A stretch of DNA of 64,000 nt from an uncultured Microbacterium sp. (GCF_947489255.1 NZ_CANLCY010000003.1:496001-560000); one strand, 5' to 3'; positions 1-9,023 are shown, counted from the stretch's first letter. Numbers and translations are program-made. The notes: generated by a model from the letters alone, not told the origin.

Positions 1-1347
1 CTCGTTCGCGAGCTCCGCGCGCAGGAAGACCGCCTGTACGACGAATTCGGCGTGCGTCTGCTCGTCACCGGCTACACCGCCGTGACGATCGACATCTCCG
101 ACCAGCTCGGAGCCGCGCTCCTGCCCTTCGGCCTCTTCGTCGTCGGACTCTCCCTCGTGCTGCTGATGATCGTCTTCCGCTCGATCTGGGTGCCGCTCAC
201 CGCCGCCGGCGGATACCTGCTGTCGGTCGCCGCGTCGTTCGGCGTCGTCGCCGCCGTGTTCGAGTGGGGCTGGTTCGCCGACGCCCTGCACGTGGCGAAG
301 GTCGGGCCGATCATCAGCTTCATGCCGATCGTCGTCATGGGCGTGCTGTTCGGCCTCGCGATGGACTACCAGGTCTTCCTCGTCTCGCGCATGCGCGAGG
401 ACTACGTTCACGCGAAGCGCGAGGGGCGCACGCCCCGCGAGGTGGCGCTCGGCGCGGTGCGCAGCGGGTTCGCGGCATCCGCCCGCGTCGTCGTGGCGGC
501 CGCGGTCATCATGTTCGCCGTCTTCGTGGCGTTCGTGCCCGAGGGCGACTCGAGCCTCAAGCCCATCGCCCTGGGCCTCGCCGTCGGTGTCGCGGTCGAC
601 GCGTTCCTCGTGCGCATGACCCTCGTGCCGGCGATCCTCGCGCTGCTGGGCGCGAAGGCCTGGTGGATGCCGCGCTGGCTCGACCGCATCCTGCCCAAGC
701 TCGACGTCGAGGGCGAGGCCGTCGAGCGCGAGGTGCACCTCGCCGATTGGCCCTCCGAGCCCGCGACGGCGATCGCCGCCGACGACCTGCGCACCAGCGT
801 CCTCTCGGACGCCGAAGAACCCGTGTTCCGCGACGTGTCGCTGCGCCTGGGCTACGGCGGCACGCTGCTCGTGACCGGAGAGACGCGCACCACGCGCACG
901 CTCCTGCTCGCCCTCGCCGGTCGTCTGTCGACGATCGAGGGGAAGCTTCGCGTCGACGGACTCCTGGTGCCCGAGCGCGCCGGTGCCGTGCGCGCCCGCG
1001 TCGGTGTCGCCCTGCTCGACGACCCGGACACCGCCGAGGCCGACGTGGCCCAGGCCGTCGCCAGGGGAACGCGCATCGTCGTCGTGTCCGACATCGACCG
1101 CCTCGACGACGACGCCCGCGACGACGTCGCGCACGTGCTCCGCCGTGCCGCCGTCGAGGCCCGCGAACGCTCGGACGACGCGTCGTCGCCCTTCACGCTC
1201 GTCGTCTCCGCTCGCGACGAGCGCCGAGCCCTCGCCCTGCTGTCCGAGGCGCACCGTCCCGACGTGGCATCCCTGCCGTTGCCCACACCCCGCCGGCACC
1301 GCGCCGAACCCGAAACCTACGCCGATCTCTCCGAGGTGTTCGCATGA
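1..1347 (+). CDS. MMPL/RND-family transporter, 3' part, with degenerate ATPase-like tail
   Basis: Partial gene: the open frame runs in from the left edge, leaving 448 C-terminal residues. The first 215 residues hold five hydrophobic membrane segments and the MMPL signature FGLAMDYQVFLVSRMRE, so this is the second transmembrane half of an RND-superfamily exporter of lipids or drugs in the cytoplasmic membrane. MMPL proteins normally end soon after the last segment. Here about 180 more residues follow (from roughly residue 265) that look like an ABC nucleotide-binding domain: FRDVSLRLGYGGTLLVTGE, then LLLALAGRLSTIEGKLRVDG. The P-loop position reads GETRTTRT, without the GxxGxGK pattern, so ATP hydrolysis is unlikely. 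The stop overlaps the ATG of the next gene (ATGA), so the two are translationally coupled. Family call is firm; the tail's ancestry is inference. Confidence 0.88.
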   Translation, partial: LVRELRAQEDRLYDEFGVRLLVTGYTAVTIDISDQLGAALLPFGLFVVGLSLVLLMIVFRSIWVPLTAAGGYLLSVAASFGVVAAVFEWGWFADALHVAKVGPIISFMPIVVMGVLFGLAMDYQVFLVSRMREDYVHAKREGRTPREVALGAVRSGFAASARVVVAAAVIMFAVFVAFVPEGDSSLKPIALGLAVGVAVDAFLVRMTLVPAILALLGAKAWWMPRWLDRILPKLDVEGEAVEREVHLADWPSEPATAIAADDLRTSVLSDAEEPVFRDVSLRLGYGGTLLVTGETRTTRTLLLALAGRLSTIEGKLRVDGLLVPERAGAVRARVGVALLDDPDTAEADVAQAVARGTRIVVVSDIDRLDDDARDDVAHVLRRAAVEARERSDDASSPFTLVVSARDERRALALLSEAHRPDVASLPLPTPRRHRAEPETYADLSEVFA

Positions 1348-3428
1348 CTCTCCCCGTCGAGCGCTCCCGCTCGCGCCGCCCCGTCACCTGGCTGACGCTG
1401 ATCGGCGTGCTGCTGCTGCCCGCCGTGATCGGCGGCATCCTGGTCGGCGCGCTCTACAACCCCACCGACCGGCTCGAGAACATCACCGCCGCGATCGTCA
1501 ACGACGACAAGGCCGTCGAGCTCGACGGTCAGCTCGTCCCCCTCGGTCGACAGCTCACCGGCGGCCTCGTGAAGGGCGCCGCCGACCAGCCGAGCAACAT
1601 CGACTGGGTCATCTCGAACGATCAGGATGCCGCGGCCGGTCTCGCCGACGGGACCTACACCGCGGTCGTGACCATCCCCGAGAACTTCACCGCCGCCTCG
1701 CTCTCGACGCGGCCCGGCGAGACGCCGGTCAAGGCGACCATCGGGGTGCAGACGGCCCCCGACGCGCGCGTCGTCGACGGCGCGATCACCTCCGCGCTCG
1801 CCACCACCGCGACCAGTGTGTACGGCGGCGAGCTGTCGTCGCAGTATCTGAAGAACGTCTTCCTCGGCTTCACCACGCTGAGCGACCAGCTCGGCACGGC
1901 CGCCAGCGGCGCGCACCAGCTCGCCGACGGCGCCTCGCAGGCTGCCTCCGGCGCGGGCGATCTGCGCGACGGGCTCGGACAGCTGTCTAGCGGAGCCTCG
2001 AGCCTCGCTGACGGGGCGTCGCAGCTCGCGGCCGGCGCGGGTCCGCTCGCCGACGGGGCGACGCAGCTCGCCTCCGGCTCGACCGCCCTCGCGAACGGGA
2101 CGCGGGATGCCGCGGCGGGCGTGAACAAGCTCGCGACCGGGGCCGATGGGATCGCAGCGGGCAATCAGCAGCTCGCGACGCAGATCAACGGTCTGGCCGA
2201 TCAGATCCCCCCGGGCTTCTCCGACGACGCGCAGAAGCTCGCAGACGCGGCTCCGCAGGTCAACACGGCCCTCGTCGACGCCGCAGCGGCCCTGCAGAAA
2301 GCCGCCGCCGACTGCACCGGCACTCCCGAACAGTGCCAGGCACTGCGAGACGCCTCCGATGCCGCGAACGAGGCCCTCCCGCAGGCGACGCAGACGGTCA
2401 CGCGGATCGGCGACCTCGCCGGCCAGGCCTCGCAGCTGCCCGCCGGCATCCGCGCCATCGCCGATGCCAACCAGCAGCTCGCAGACGGTGCGACCGGCCT
2501 CGCCGGCGGTGCCCGTGAAGCGGCGTCCGGTCTCGGCACGCTCGCCGGCGGCATGGACGGCATCGCCGGAGGTGCGACGAAGCTCGCCGACGGCGCGAAG
2601 CAGTTCGGCACGGGTGCCGCTGCCATCAGCTCGGGCGCCGCGCAGCTGGCATCCGGAGCCACCGGCGCCGAAGACGGAGCGGCGCAGCTCGCCGACGGCG
2701 TGGGCCAGGTCGCGACCGGCACCTCGTCGCTCGCCGACGGGCTCGACTCCGCCGTCGCGCAGCTGCCGACGTACACCGACACCCAGGCGACAACCCTCGC
2801 CGACGTCGTGGCCGATCCCGTGTCGGCGACCGGTGCCGACAACTCGCTGTTCGGCCTCGCGGCGGTTCCGCTGCTGGCCATGGCCGTGCTGTGGTTCGGC
2901 GGGCTCGCGTCGTTCGTGGCGTTCCAGGCGGTGTCGGCGCGCGCTCTCACCAGCCGTCGTCCCTCCGCTCTGGTGGCGCTCCGCGGCTTCGCCCCGGCGG
3001 CACTCGTCGGCGCCGTGCAGGGCCTGCTGGTGGCCGCGGTCGTGCAGATCGCGTCGAAGTACGACTGGGGCGACTGGGCCCTCTTCGCCCTCGTCTGCGT
3101 CGCGGCCGGCATCGCCTTCGCCGCCGTTCACCAGGCTCTCGTCGCGGTGTTCGGCGGGGCCGGACGATGGATCGCCGCCGTGATCGGGGCCCTCGCCCTG
3201 GGTGCGAGCATCGTCTCGACCGTGCCGCCCGCGCTGGCCGCCGTGGCATCCCTCCTGCCCACCGCCCCGGCCTATGACGCGATGCTCGGCGCCCTGTCGT
3301 CGGCCGGCGGAGTGGGAGCCGGTGTCGCCGGGTTCGTGGTGTGGGCCGTGCTGTCGCTGATCGCGACGACGTTGATCGTGGTGCGCCGCCGCACGACCTC
3401 CGCCCGCGCCGCCGCCCAGCCCGCGTAA
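1344..3428 (+). CDS. YhgE/Pip-family membrane protein with Ala/Gly/Asp repeat stalk
   Basis: 694 residues. A single N-terminal membrane segment (about residues 17-39) is followed by an extracytoplasmic region, then a long stretch (about residues 188-472) of pseudo-heptad repeats of the type LADGASQLAAGA, and finally five or six membrane segments in the last 190 residues. This is the YhgE/Pip arrangement, also seen in the type VII secretion accessory protein EsaA and phage infection protein. Only two Cys residues occur, in the insert at about residue 325. The ATG overlaps the stop of the MMPL gene by 4 bases, which rules out the much longer upstream reading of this frame. Coupling to an MMPL transporter suggests a joint role in export or envelope assembly; the substrate cannot be told. 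No close downstream partner. Confidence 0.88.
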   Translation: MTLPVERSRSRRPVTWLTLIGVLLLPAVIGGILVGALYNPTDRLENITAAIVNDDKAVELDGQLVPLGRQLTGGLVKGAADQPSNIDWVISNDQDAAAGLADGTYTAVVTIPENFTAASLSTRPGETPVKATIGVQTAPDARVVDGAITSALATTATSVYGGELSSQYLKNVFLGFTTLSDQLGTAASGAHQLADGASQAASGAGDLRDGLGQLSSGASSLADGASQLAAGAGPLADGATQLASGSTALANGTRDAAAGVNKLATGADGIAAGNQQLATQINGLADQIPPGFSDDAQKLADAAPQVNTALVDAAAALQKAAADCTGTPEQCQALRDASDAANEALPQATQTVTRIGDLAGQASQLPAGIRAIADANQQLADGATGLAGGAREAASGLGTLAGGMDGIAGGATKLADGAKQFGTGAAAISSGAAQLASGATGAEDGAAQLADGVGQVATGTSSLADGLDSAVAQLPTYTDTQATTLADVVADPVSATGADNSLFGLAAVPLLAMAVLWFGGLASFVAFQAVSARALTSRRPSALVALRGFAPAALVGAVQGLLVAAVVQIASKYDWGDWALFALVCVAAGIAFAAVHQALVAVFGGAGRWIAAVIGALALGASIVSTVPPALAAVASLLPTAPAYDAMLGALSSAGGVGAGVAGFVVWAVLSLIATTLIVVRRRTTSARAAAQPA

Positions 3429-3579
3429 CCGCGCGCCGCGCGAGCGCCGTCGGCCCAGCCCGGGACTCCGCGACCGAACGGCGCGCCGCTCTCAGACGAG
3501 TGTCCATCCGGCGTAGACGCGGGCGGGTCCGAATCCCGGGGCTCCTCCCCAGCGCAGCTGAGGGGTAATCCATCCACGG

Positions 3580-4560
3580 ATGCCGAAGAACTCGGCGCCA
3601 GGGCTCGCCTCCCCGCGCTGTGCTCGACGGATGAGAAGACGATCTCTTCCGGAAGAGCTGGGGCGCGCGTTCACCGTTCGTGAGGCGCGGGAGTGGGGAG
3701 TGCCCCGCGATCGGCTAGCCGCACGCGACCTTCGAGCCGCGTTTCACGGCGTCCGAGCGCTCGCGGACGCCACGACCGAGGACGTCCTGTCTCGGTGTCG
3801 CATGTATGAGCCGCGTCTGACTGCGGCCCAATTCTTCAGCCACACCACGGCGGCTGCCTTATGGGGCCTCCCCCTGCCGACACGCGGTTCGGAGAGCCTG
3901 CATGTTTCAGCTCGCCCACCGGATCGTGAGCCGCGAACGCGCGGCGTCACAGGCCACCGCCTCGACCTGCCGATCGAGCTGTCGACGCTCCGACACGGCC
4001 TCCCGGTTCCCACCCCAGCCGAATCCTGGGCACAGCTGGGTGCACTGAATTCCGTCGATGAGCTCATCGCCATCGGCGATGCCATCCTCACACGGCAGCT
4101 TGCGGAACGCGTCGACCTCGAGGAGGCAGCCCAGCGCCTCACGCGGCGCGGAGTGAGTCGTCTTCGTGAAGCGTTGCCGCTTCTCCGGCCGGGCGCCGAG
4201 TCACCCAGGGAGACGGCGGTGCGTCTCATCGTCGTGCGAGCGGGTCTGCCCGAGCCCGAGCTGAACATCGACCTCTGCGACGAAGACGGGCGCTTCCTGG
4301 CTCGCCTGGATCTCGCCTATCCCGAGTACCGAGTGGCCGTGGAGTACGACGGGAGACAGCACGCCGAGCTGGCGCAGTTCAAACGGGATGCCGACCGCTG
4401 GCCGGCCATCGCAGCTCAGGGATGGTTGCTGGTACGCGTCGTCGACCACCATCTTCGCGATCCCGCTCGATCGGTCGTCGCACCCATTGACCGCGCCCTC
4501 CGTTCCCGCGGCTGGCGCCCCCGAGGCGATCGATCGTCCAAAACACCCGGACCGAAATGA
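3580..4560 (+). CDS. DUF559 (Vsr/PD-(D/E)XK-like) protein with AbiEi-like N-terminus
   Basis: Up to 326 residues. The C-terminal part (about residues 240-315) has the DUF559 pattern LDLAYPEYRVAVEYDGRQH followed by a conserved F..D..RW and a VRV strand, the layout of very-short-patch-repair-like PD-(D/E)XK nucleases. The N-terminal part (EELGRAFTVREAREWGVPRDRL) resembles the helix-turn-helix start of AbiEi-type antitoxin-like proteins, a common fusion in actinobacteria. The function is unknown in the family; no toxin partner lies beside it. Two starts are possible, ATG at 3580 and ATG at 3631 (MRRRSLPEEL); neither has a good ribosome site, and 3631 fits the family start better. The base composition is less GC-biased than neighbours, which hints at transfer. 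Its stop lies inside a strong terminator hairpin. Confidence 0.7.
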   Translation: MPKNSAPGLASPRCARRMRRRSLPEELGRAFTVREAREWGVPRDRLAARDLRAAFHGVRALADATTEDVLSRCRMYEPRLTAAQFFSHTTAAALWGLPLPTRGSESLHVSARPPDREPRTRGVTGHRLDLPIELSTLRHGLPVPTPAESWAQLGALNSVDELIAIGDAILTRQLAERVDLEEAAQRLTRRGVSRLREALPLLRPGAESPRETAVRLIVVRAGLPEPELNIDLCDEDGRFLARLDLAYPEYRVAVEYDGRQHAELAQFKRDADRWPAIAAQGWLLVRVVDHHLRDPARSVVAPIDRALRSRGWRPRGDRSSKTPGPK

Positions 4561-4581
4561 GAACGGTCCGGGTGTTTTGGA
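4537..4581 (+). terminator. Terminator hairpin overlapping the DUF559 gene stop
   Basis: A perfect 18-bp inverted repeat (arms 4537-4554 and 4564-4581, core ACCCGGACCG / CGGTCCGGGT) with a 9-base loop. The stop codon at 4558-4560 lies in the loop. The arms start and end with AAAA/TTTT, so it can act in either direction between the convergent DUF559 and ccsB genes. Confidence 0.85.
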
Positions 4582-4668
4582 CACTCGGCCATGGCAGGTC
4601 GACCCGATGCGGTGCCGACCGGCCGATGCGACGCCGAACTGCGCCACACGACAGGCTCCCCACGCGAA

Positions 4669-4698
4669 GGGCCCGCCCGGCGACAGCCGGACGGGCCC
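4669..4698 (-). terminator. Terminator hairpin of the cytochrome c maturation operon
   Basis: Inverted repeat with 13-base arms (GGGCCCGCCCGGC at 4669-4681, GCCGGACGGGCCC at 4686-4698), one mismatch and a 4-base loop, 20 bases past the ccsB stop on the minus strand. No long T run. Confidence 0.7.
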
Positions 4699-4717
4699 GA
4701 AAGCGAAACGCGGCGCC

Positions 4718-5725
4718 TTACGTCGTCAAGCCGCTGTAGGCGTGCAGGCCCTTGAAGAAGACGTTGACGATCGTGAAGTTGAACAGCACCGCGGTGAAGC
4801 CGATGATCGACAGCCACGCCGATCGCGTGCCGCGCCAGCCGCGAGTCGCGCGAGCGTGGATGTATCCCGCGTAGAGCACCCAGATGACGAAGGTCCAGAC
4901 TTCCTTGGTGTCGAAGCCCCAGAAGCGACCCCACGCGTCGTTCGCCCAGATGGAACCGGCGATCAGGGTGAAGGTCCAGAAGATGAAGCCGACGATCGCG
5001 AAGCGGTAGGCCAGCGACTCCAGGGCGTCGGCGTTCGGAACCGTGCGCAGGAAGCTGCGCTTGGGTGCGGCATCCACCGGGGCTTCGGCGAGCTTTCGCT
5101 CGCGCCGCGTCTGGATGAGTTGCACGACGGAGAGCCCGAAGGCGAGGGCGAACAGCGCCGTCGCCAGGCTCGCGACGAACACGTGCACGACGAGCCAGAC
5201 CGACTTCAGCGGGTCGGCGAGCGGAACGACCTCGACGTGGAAAGCCAGCGTCGCGCCGCCGAGCAGCAGCACCGCGAGGCCGGTCATGAGCGAGCCCAGG
5301 AAGCGCAGGTCGTACCGCGTGAGCACGGCGAGGTAGACCGCGATGATCAGCAGCAGGCCGGTCATGGCGAACTCGTACATGTTCGACCACGGCACGCGCT
5401 CAGCCGCGATTCCGCGCAGCACCGTTGCGACGAGGTGGAAGACGAAGCCGAGCGCCGTCAGAACCGTGCCCAGTCGCGCCCACAGGTAGCGGGGCTTCGC
5501 CGCCGGAGTGGATGCCGATGACCCGCCACCCGCGGAGATCACTCCCCCGCCGCCCGCGGTCACGAGCTCGCGTGCGACGACCTCGTCTTTCGCCTTGAGC
5601 GCGAGGTCGGAGCGGCGTGCGAGGTCGATGGCGTAGGCGATGAACGCCAGCACGTAGATGGCGACCGCCGTCCACACCAGGAGGAGGGAGATCTCGTCGA
5701 GGAGAAGCGGGTCGGTTCCGGGCAT
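4718..5725 (-). CDS. ccsB: Cytochrome c maturation protein CcsB (ResC)
   Basis: 335 residues, the haem-handling half of the System II cytochrome c synthase, which acts with ResB in the cytoplasmic membrane to pass haem to apocytochrome c outside. Eight or so hydrophobic segments are visible. The Trp-rich WWD-type haem signature reads WGRFWGFDTKEVWTF, and conserved His residues flank it (FVFHLVATV, VVHVFVASL, GYIHARA). It is the last gene of a minus-strand operon (phosphatase, ResA-like, ccdA, resB, ccsB), 4 bases after the resB stop. A Gly/Ser/Ala linker (about residues 57-75) separates the first membrane segment from the core and is longer than I recall for the family. Call is firm. Confidence 0.95.
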   Translation of the reverse strand: MPGTDPLLLDEISLLLVWTAVAIYVLAFIAYAIDLARRSDLALKAKDEVVARELVTAGGGGVISAGGGSSASTPAAKPRYLWARLGTVLTALGFVFHLVATVLRGIAAERVPWSNMYEFAMTGLLLIIAVYLAVLTRYDLRFLGSLMTGLAVLLLGGATLAFHVEVVPLADPLKSVWLVVHVFVASLATALFALAFGLSVVQLIQTRRERKLAEAPVDAAPKRSFLRTVPNADALESLAYRFAIVGFIFWTFTLIAGSIWANDAWGRFWGFDTKEVWTFVIWVLYAGYIHARATRGWRGTRSAWLSIIGFTAVLFNFTIVNVFFKGLHAYSGLTT

Positions 5726-5729
5726 GGTC

Positions 5730-7658
5730 TCAGTCTACTTTTCCGGTGTCGGGGTGGCTCTGGGGAGGAGTCGTGGATGCCGTGCCGTCGGCGGAGGCGG
5801 AGTCGGCGGCCAGCGCAGGCGCAGCGCCGGCACCGCCCGCATCGGCGGAGGCGGGGTCGGGGTCGGCCGCTGCGGCACCGCCCGTCTCGGCGGAGGCGGA
5901 GTCGGCAGCCCGCGCAGACGCCGCACCGGCGCCACCCGCGTCGGCGGAGTCCGACGCGGCCGCCCGCGCAGGCGCCGCACCGGCACCCCCGGCGACGGCG
6001 GAGCCGGACGCCTCGGGAAGCGAACCCCCGTGCTTCGCGGCGAGCTGATCGACGGCCGCCGCGAGCGTGGGGTCCTCACCGCGGGCGAGACCGGCGTATT
6101 CGATGAGCACCGAGTCACCCTGCGGAGTGGCCTTGACCCACATGCGCCGACGCGGCACGAACAGCGCGGCGAGCAGACCGAGCAGAGCCAGCAGGGCGAA
6201 GGAGAGAACCCAGGGTCCGGCGAGATCGCGGTGGATCGACAGCGACGCGAAGCGCTTCACCGATCCCTCGTACCCGACGGCACCCGCGGGCGCCTCGTTC
6301 TCGAACGTGATCGTGCCGAGGCCGTTGGGCAGGTCTTCCGTCTGGCCGGGCATGAGCTGGATGGCCGGGTTCCCGCTGTCGCCGCCCGCGATTTGCGTCA
6401 TGCCCGAGGGGTCGAGCGTGTAGACCGAACGGGGGGTGCCGTCGTCGATCCCGAGGTCGCCCTCGTACACGCGCAGCGTGAGGGTGGGGTACTCGAGGGC
6501 GCCGTAGGTGGAGGTGAGGGCGCCCGAGGGCAGCACGTCCATCGTCGGGTAGAAGAAGCCCAGCAGGCCCAGCTGCTCGGGAAGACCGTCGGCGACCTTG
6601 ATGACGCCGAGCGAGGTCATGTTGGCATCCTGCGGGAGGAAGGCGACCGAGTCGTGGAACACCTCGTTGCCCTGCGCATCGCGGATCGTCACGGTCGGGG
6701 CGTAGCCGTTGCCCAGCAGGTAGACGCGGTCGCCCTGCACGTCGAGCGGGTGGTTGACGCGCACCTCGCCGTCCTGGGGGTCTCCGCCGGGCGCCTGCGT
6801 GGTGACGTGCGCCACGAAATCGCCCGCCTGCCCCGATCCGGGCTGCCCGGGGGGCACGTAGGTGACGTCGAACTGGTCGAGGGTCATCGAATACGGCGTG
6901 AGGGTGTCTCCGCTCACGAAGCGACCCGGGTTGAACGAGGAGTAGTCCAGGAGGCTGTTCGCGAAGGCCTGACCCTCGACGAGCACGCGCTGACCGGTGT
7001 AGGTGAAGCCCCCGCCGACGCCGACGGCGATCAAGACGCCCACGAGCGCGCCGTGGAAGAGCAGGTTGCCGGTCTCGCGAAGGTAACCGCGCTCGGCAGA
7101 GACCGAGAAGGTCCCGCGACCGTCGTACCGCGCCACCCGGTAGCCGCTCTTGCGCAGCTGCACGGCCGCGCTCTCGACGGCGGCCGCCGCCACGGCATCC
7201 GCATCCGCGTCCGCGTCGACCGCGATCGTGCGGGAGCGGTGGTCGTCCAGACGCGACAGCCGCGCGGGCGTGCGCGGCGGCTGCGAGCGCAGGGCCTTCC
7301 AGTGGTGCTTCGTGCGCGGGAGCACGCAGCCGATCAGCGAGATGAACAGCAGCAGGTAGATCGCCGAGAACCAGGGCGAGGTGTAGACGTCGAACAGGCT
7401 CAGCTTGTCGAGCACCGGCGCGAGGTCGGGGTTGTCGGTGAAGTACTGGGTGACGCCGTTGGGGTCGGCGCTGCGCTGCGGCACCAGCGAGCCGGGTACC
7501 GCGGCGATCGCGAGCAGGAGCAGCAGCACCAGGGCCGTGCGCATGCTCGTCAGCTGCCGCCATCCCCACCGCAGCCATCCCACGACGCCCAGCCGCGGCT
7601 GGGTGACGTCGTCGGAGGTCGAGTCGGCGTGGTCGGACGGACGCAGCGGGTCGGTCAT
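5730..7658 (-). CDS. resB: Cytochrome c maturation protein ResB
   Basis: 642 residues from the ATG at 7658 (MTDPLRPSD), chosen because GAGGG lies just upstream and because it starts 13 bases past the ccdA stop; an in-frame codon at 7691 would overlap ccdA. ResB partners CcsB in System II haem ligation to apocytochrome c. Three N-terminal membrane segments (starting WLRWGWRQLTSMRTALVLLL, then SPWFSAIYLLLFISLIGC, then LLFHGALVGVLIAVGVGGG), a large extracytoplasmic domain, and a last membrane segment near residue 490 fit the family. Beyond the usual end there is a tail of about 90 residues rich in Ala, Gly, Ser and Asp made of imperfect repeats; this part is likely disordered and looks lineage-specific. 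Confidence 0.94.
   Translation of the reverse strand: MTDPLRPSDHADSTSDDVTQPRLGVVGWLRWGWRQLTSMRTALVLLLLLAIAAVPGSLVPQRSADPNGVTQYFTDNPDLAPVLDKLSLFDVYTSPWFSAIYLLLFISLIGCVLPRTKHHWKALRSQPPRTPARLSRLDDHRSRTIAVDADADADAVAAAAVESAAVQLRKSGYRVARYDGRGTFSVSAERGYLRETGNLLFHGALVGVLIAVGVGGGFTYTGQRVLVEGQAFANSLLDYSSFNPGRFVSGDTLTPYSMTLDQFDVTYVPPGQPGSGQAGDFVAHVTTQAPGGDPQDGEVRVNHPLDVQGDRVYLLGNGYAPTVTIRDAQGNEVFHDSVAFLPQDANMTSLGVIKVADGLPEQLGLLGFFYPTMDVLPSGALTSTYGALEYPTLTLRVYEGDLGIDDGTPRSVYTLDPSGMTQIAGGDSGNPAIQLMPGQTEDLPNGLGTITFENEAPAGAVGYEGSVKRFASLSIHRDLAGPWVLSFALLALLGLLAALFVPRRRMWVKATPQGDSVLIEYAGLARGEDPTLAAAVDQLAAKHGGSLPEASGSAVAGGAGAAPARAAASDSADAGGAGAASARAADSASAETGGAAAADPDPASADAGGAGAAPALAADSASADGTASTTPPQSHPDTGKVD
5770..6010 (-). 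repeat. Imperfect coding repeats in the ResB C-terminal tail
   Basis: The DNA encoding the ResB tail contains three to four imperfect copies of a unit of about 60 bases that encodes ADAGGAGAA, then P/S, A, R/L, then AADSAS. The unit copies vary in length, as expected of a minisatellite kept in frame. Confidence 0.7.
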
Positions 7659-7671
7659 CGTGTTCCCTCGA

Positions 7672-8421
7672 TCAGAGCGGGAGTTGGACACCCTGGATCA
7701 CCCCCTGCAGCATCGACATCCACTGCCCCCAGAGGCCCGTGACCATCAGCAGGCCGAGGACGATGAGCAGACCCCCGCCGATGAGGTTGACGACGCGGAT
7801 GTGCGTGCGCACGAACGACACCGAGCGCGTCGCCCACCCCAGCCCCAGGGCGAGGAGCACGAACGGGATGCCGAGGCCCAGCGAGTACGCGAGTCCGAGC
7901 AGCGCCGCGCGGCCGGGGTCGCCCAGGTTGTACGACACCGACAGGATCGCCGTGAGCGTCGGCCCGATGCACGGCGTCCAGCCGATGCCGAGGGCGATGC
8001 CCAGCAGCGGAGCGCCGATGAGCCCCATGTTGCCGCGCGACTGCATCCGCACCGACCGCTGCGCGAGGCCGAACAACCCGATGAAGACGAGCCCCATCAG
8101 GATGATCACCACGCCCATGACGCGCGTGATGACGTCGGCGTATTCGATGAAGAACCGCCCCAGGGTCCCCCCGAGGACGTTGATCGCCATGAACACCACC
8201 GTGAACCCGGCGATGAACAGCAGGGTGCCCCCGAGGAGTCGGCCGCGGCCGGCCCCGGATGCCGAGCCCCCACGCGGGGCGACGGCACCGCCGATGTAGC
8301 CCAGGTAGCCCGGGACGAGCGGCAGGACGCACGGCGAGAGGAACGAGATGAGCCCCGCCGCAAGGGCGATGGGCACCGCCACCCACAGAGCGCCGTCGAA
8401 GACGAGGGCGCCGGGGTTCAC
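7672..8421 (-). CDS. ccdA: Cytochrome c biogenesis protein CcdA
   Basis: 249 residues from a GTG at 8421, which overlaps the stop of the thioredoxin-like gene (GTGA). CcdA/DsbD-type membrane protein that moves reducing power from cytoplasmic thioredoxin across the membrane to a ResA-like protein so that apocytochrome CxxCH cysteines stay reduced. Six membrane segments are visible, and the two redox Cys sit in the classical places: FLSPCVLPLVPGYLGY near the N-terminus and IGWTPCIGPTLTAIL in the fourth segment. The coupling to the upstream TlpA/ResA-like gene and downstream resB fixes its role in System II maturation. A much longer reading upstream of 8421 only covers the thioredoxin gene in another frame. 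Confidence 0.95.
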   Translation of the reverse strand: MNPGALVFDGALWVAVPIALAAGLISFLSPCVLPLVPGYLGYIGGAVAPRGGSASGAGRGRLLGGTLLFIAGFTVVFMAINVLGGTLGRFFIEYADVITRVMGVVIILMGLVFIGLFGLAQRSVRMQSRGNMGLIGAPLLGIALGIGWTPCIGPTLTAILSVSYNLGDPGRAALLGLAYSLGLGIPFVLLALGLGWATRSVSFVRTHIRVVNLIGGGLLIVLGLLMVTGLWGQWMSMLQGVIQGVQLPL

Positions 8422-9023
8422 GCGCTCTCCGCGACGAGCGTGCGCACGATCGCCTCGAGGATCGACGCCTCGGGCAGCTCTCCGACGATGCGGGCGGCCA
8501 CGCGGCCCTGCTTGTCGAGCACGAGGGTGGTGGGGGTGGCGTTCAGCGGCGTCGCCTTGCTGAACGCGAGCTTGAGCTGGGCGTCGTCGACCGCCATCGC
8601 GCTGGAGTACGACACCCCGTGGTCGCGAGCGAACGACAGCGCCGTCGCGGGCTGGTCGTAGGTGTTGATGCCCAGGAAGGAGACATCCTGACCCTGGAAG
8701 CTCTGGTACGCCTGCTCGAGACGCGGAGCCTCGATGATGCACGGACCGCACGTGGCGTACCAGAAGTTGACCACGAGCACCTCGCCCGCGAAGTCGGCGC
8801 TCGAGACGGGCGAGCCGTTGTCGAGCGTGCCCGAGAAGTCCACGGGCTCGCCGCGCTGGTCCGCCGCGATCTCCTTGGTCTGGAAGCCGTTCGCGGCGAT
8901 GTAGCCCTTGTTGTCGCCGGCGCGGTACTGGTCCGCGAGCGGGTCGGCGCTGCAGGCCGCCAGGCCCGCGATGAGGGCGGCGGAGGCGAAGACCGCCCCG
9001 GCCGCGGTGAGGATTCGGCGCAT
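8418..9023 (-). CDS. ResA/TlpA-like thiol-disulfide reductase lipoprotein
   Basis: 201 residues. The ATG at 9023 is preferred over GTG at 9026 because AGGAG is 7 bases ahead of it; the start shares one base with the stop of the phosphatase gene. A lipoprotein signal peptide ends in LAAC (Cys24), so the protein is anchored outside the membrane. The thioredoxin fold carries the active site NFWYATCGPC (Cys92, Cys95) and the cis-Pro loop ATPTTLVLDKQGR. It matches the ResA/CcmG group that reduces apocytochrome c before haem attachment, receiving electrons from CcdA, its immediate neighbour. Good confidence in family and pathway. Confidence 0.93.
   Translation of the reverse strand: MRRILTAAGAVFASAALIAGLAACSADPLADQYRAGDNKGYIAANGFQTKEIAADQRGEPVDFSGTLDNGSPVSSADFAGEVLVVNFWYATCGPCIIEAPRLEQAYQSFQGQDVSFLGINTYDQPATALSFARDHGVSYSSAMAVDDAQLKLAFSKATPLNATPTTLVLDKQGRVAARIVGELPEASILEAIVRTLVAESA

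Noticed and set aside
264..1343. Open frame extending the YhgE/Pip gene about 360 codons upstream
   Set aside because: It is the shifted frame of the MMPL gene; its product is Arg/Gly-rich and low in complexity, and the ATG at 1344 overlaps the MMPL stop as expected for coupled genes.
5658..7742. Frame of 694 codons on the plus strand across resB
   Set aside because: Antisense shadow caused by GC bias; Arg/Gly/His-rich product with no family, while the minus strand encodes a clear ResB.
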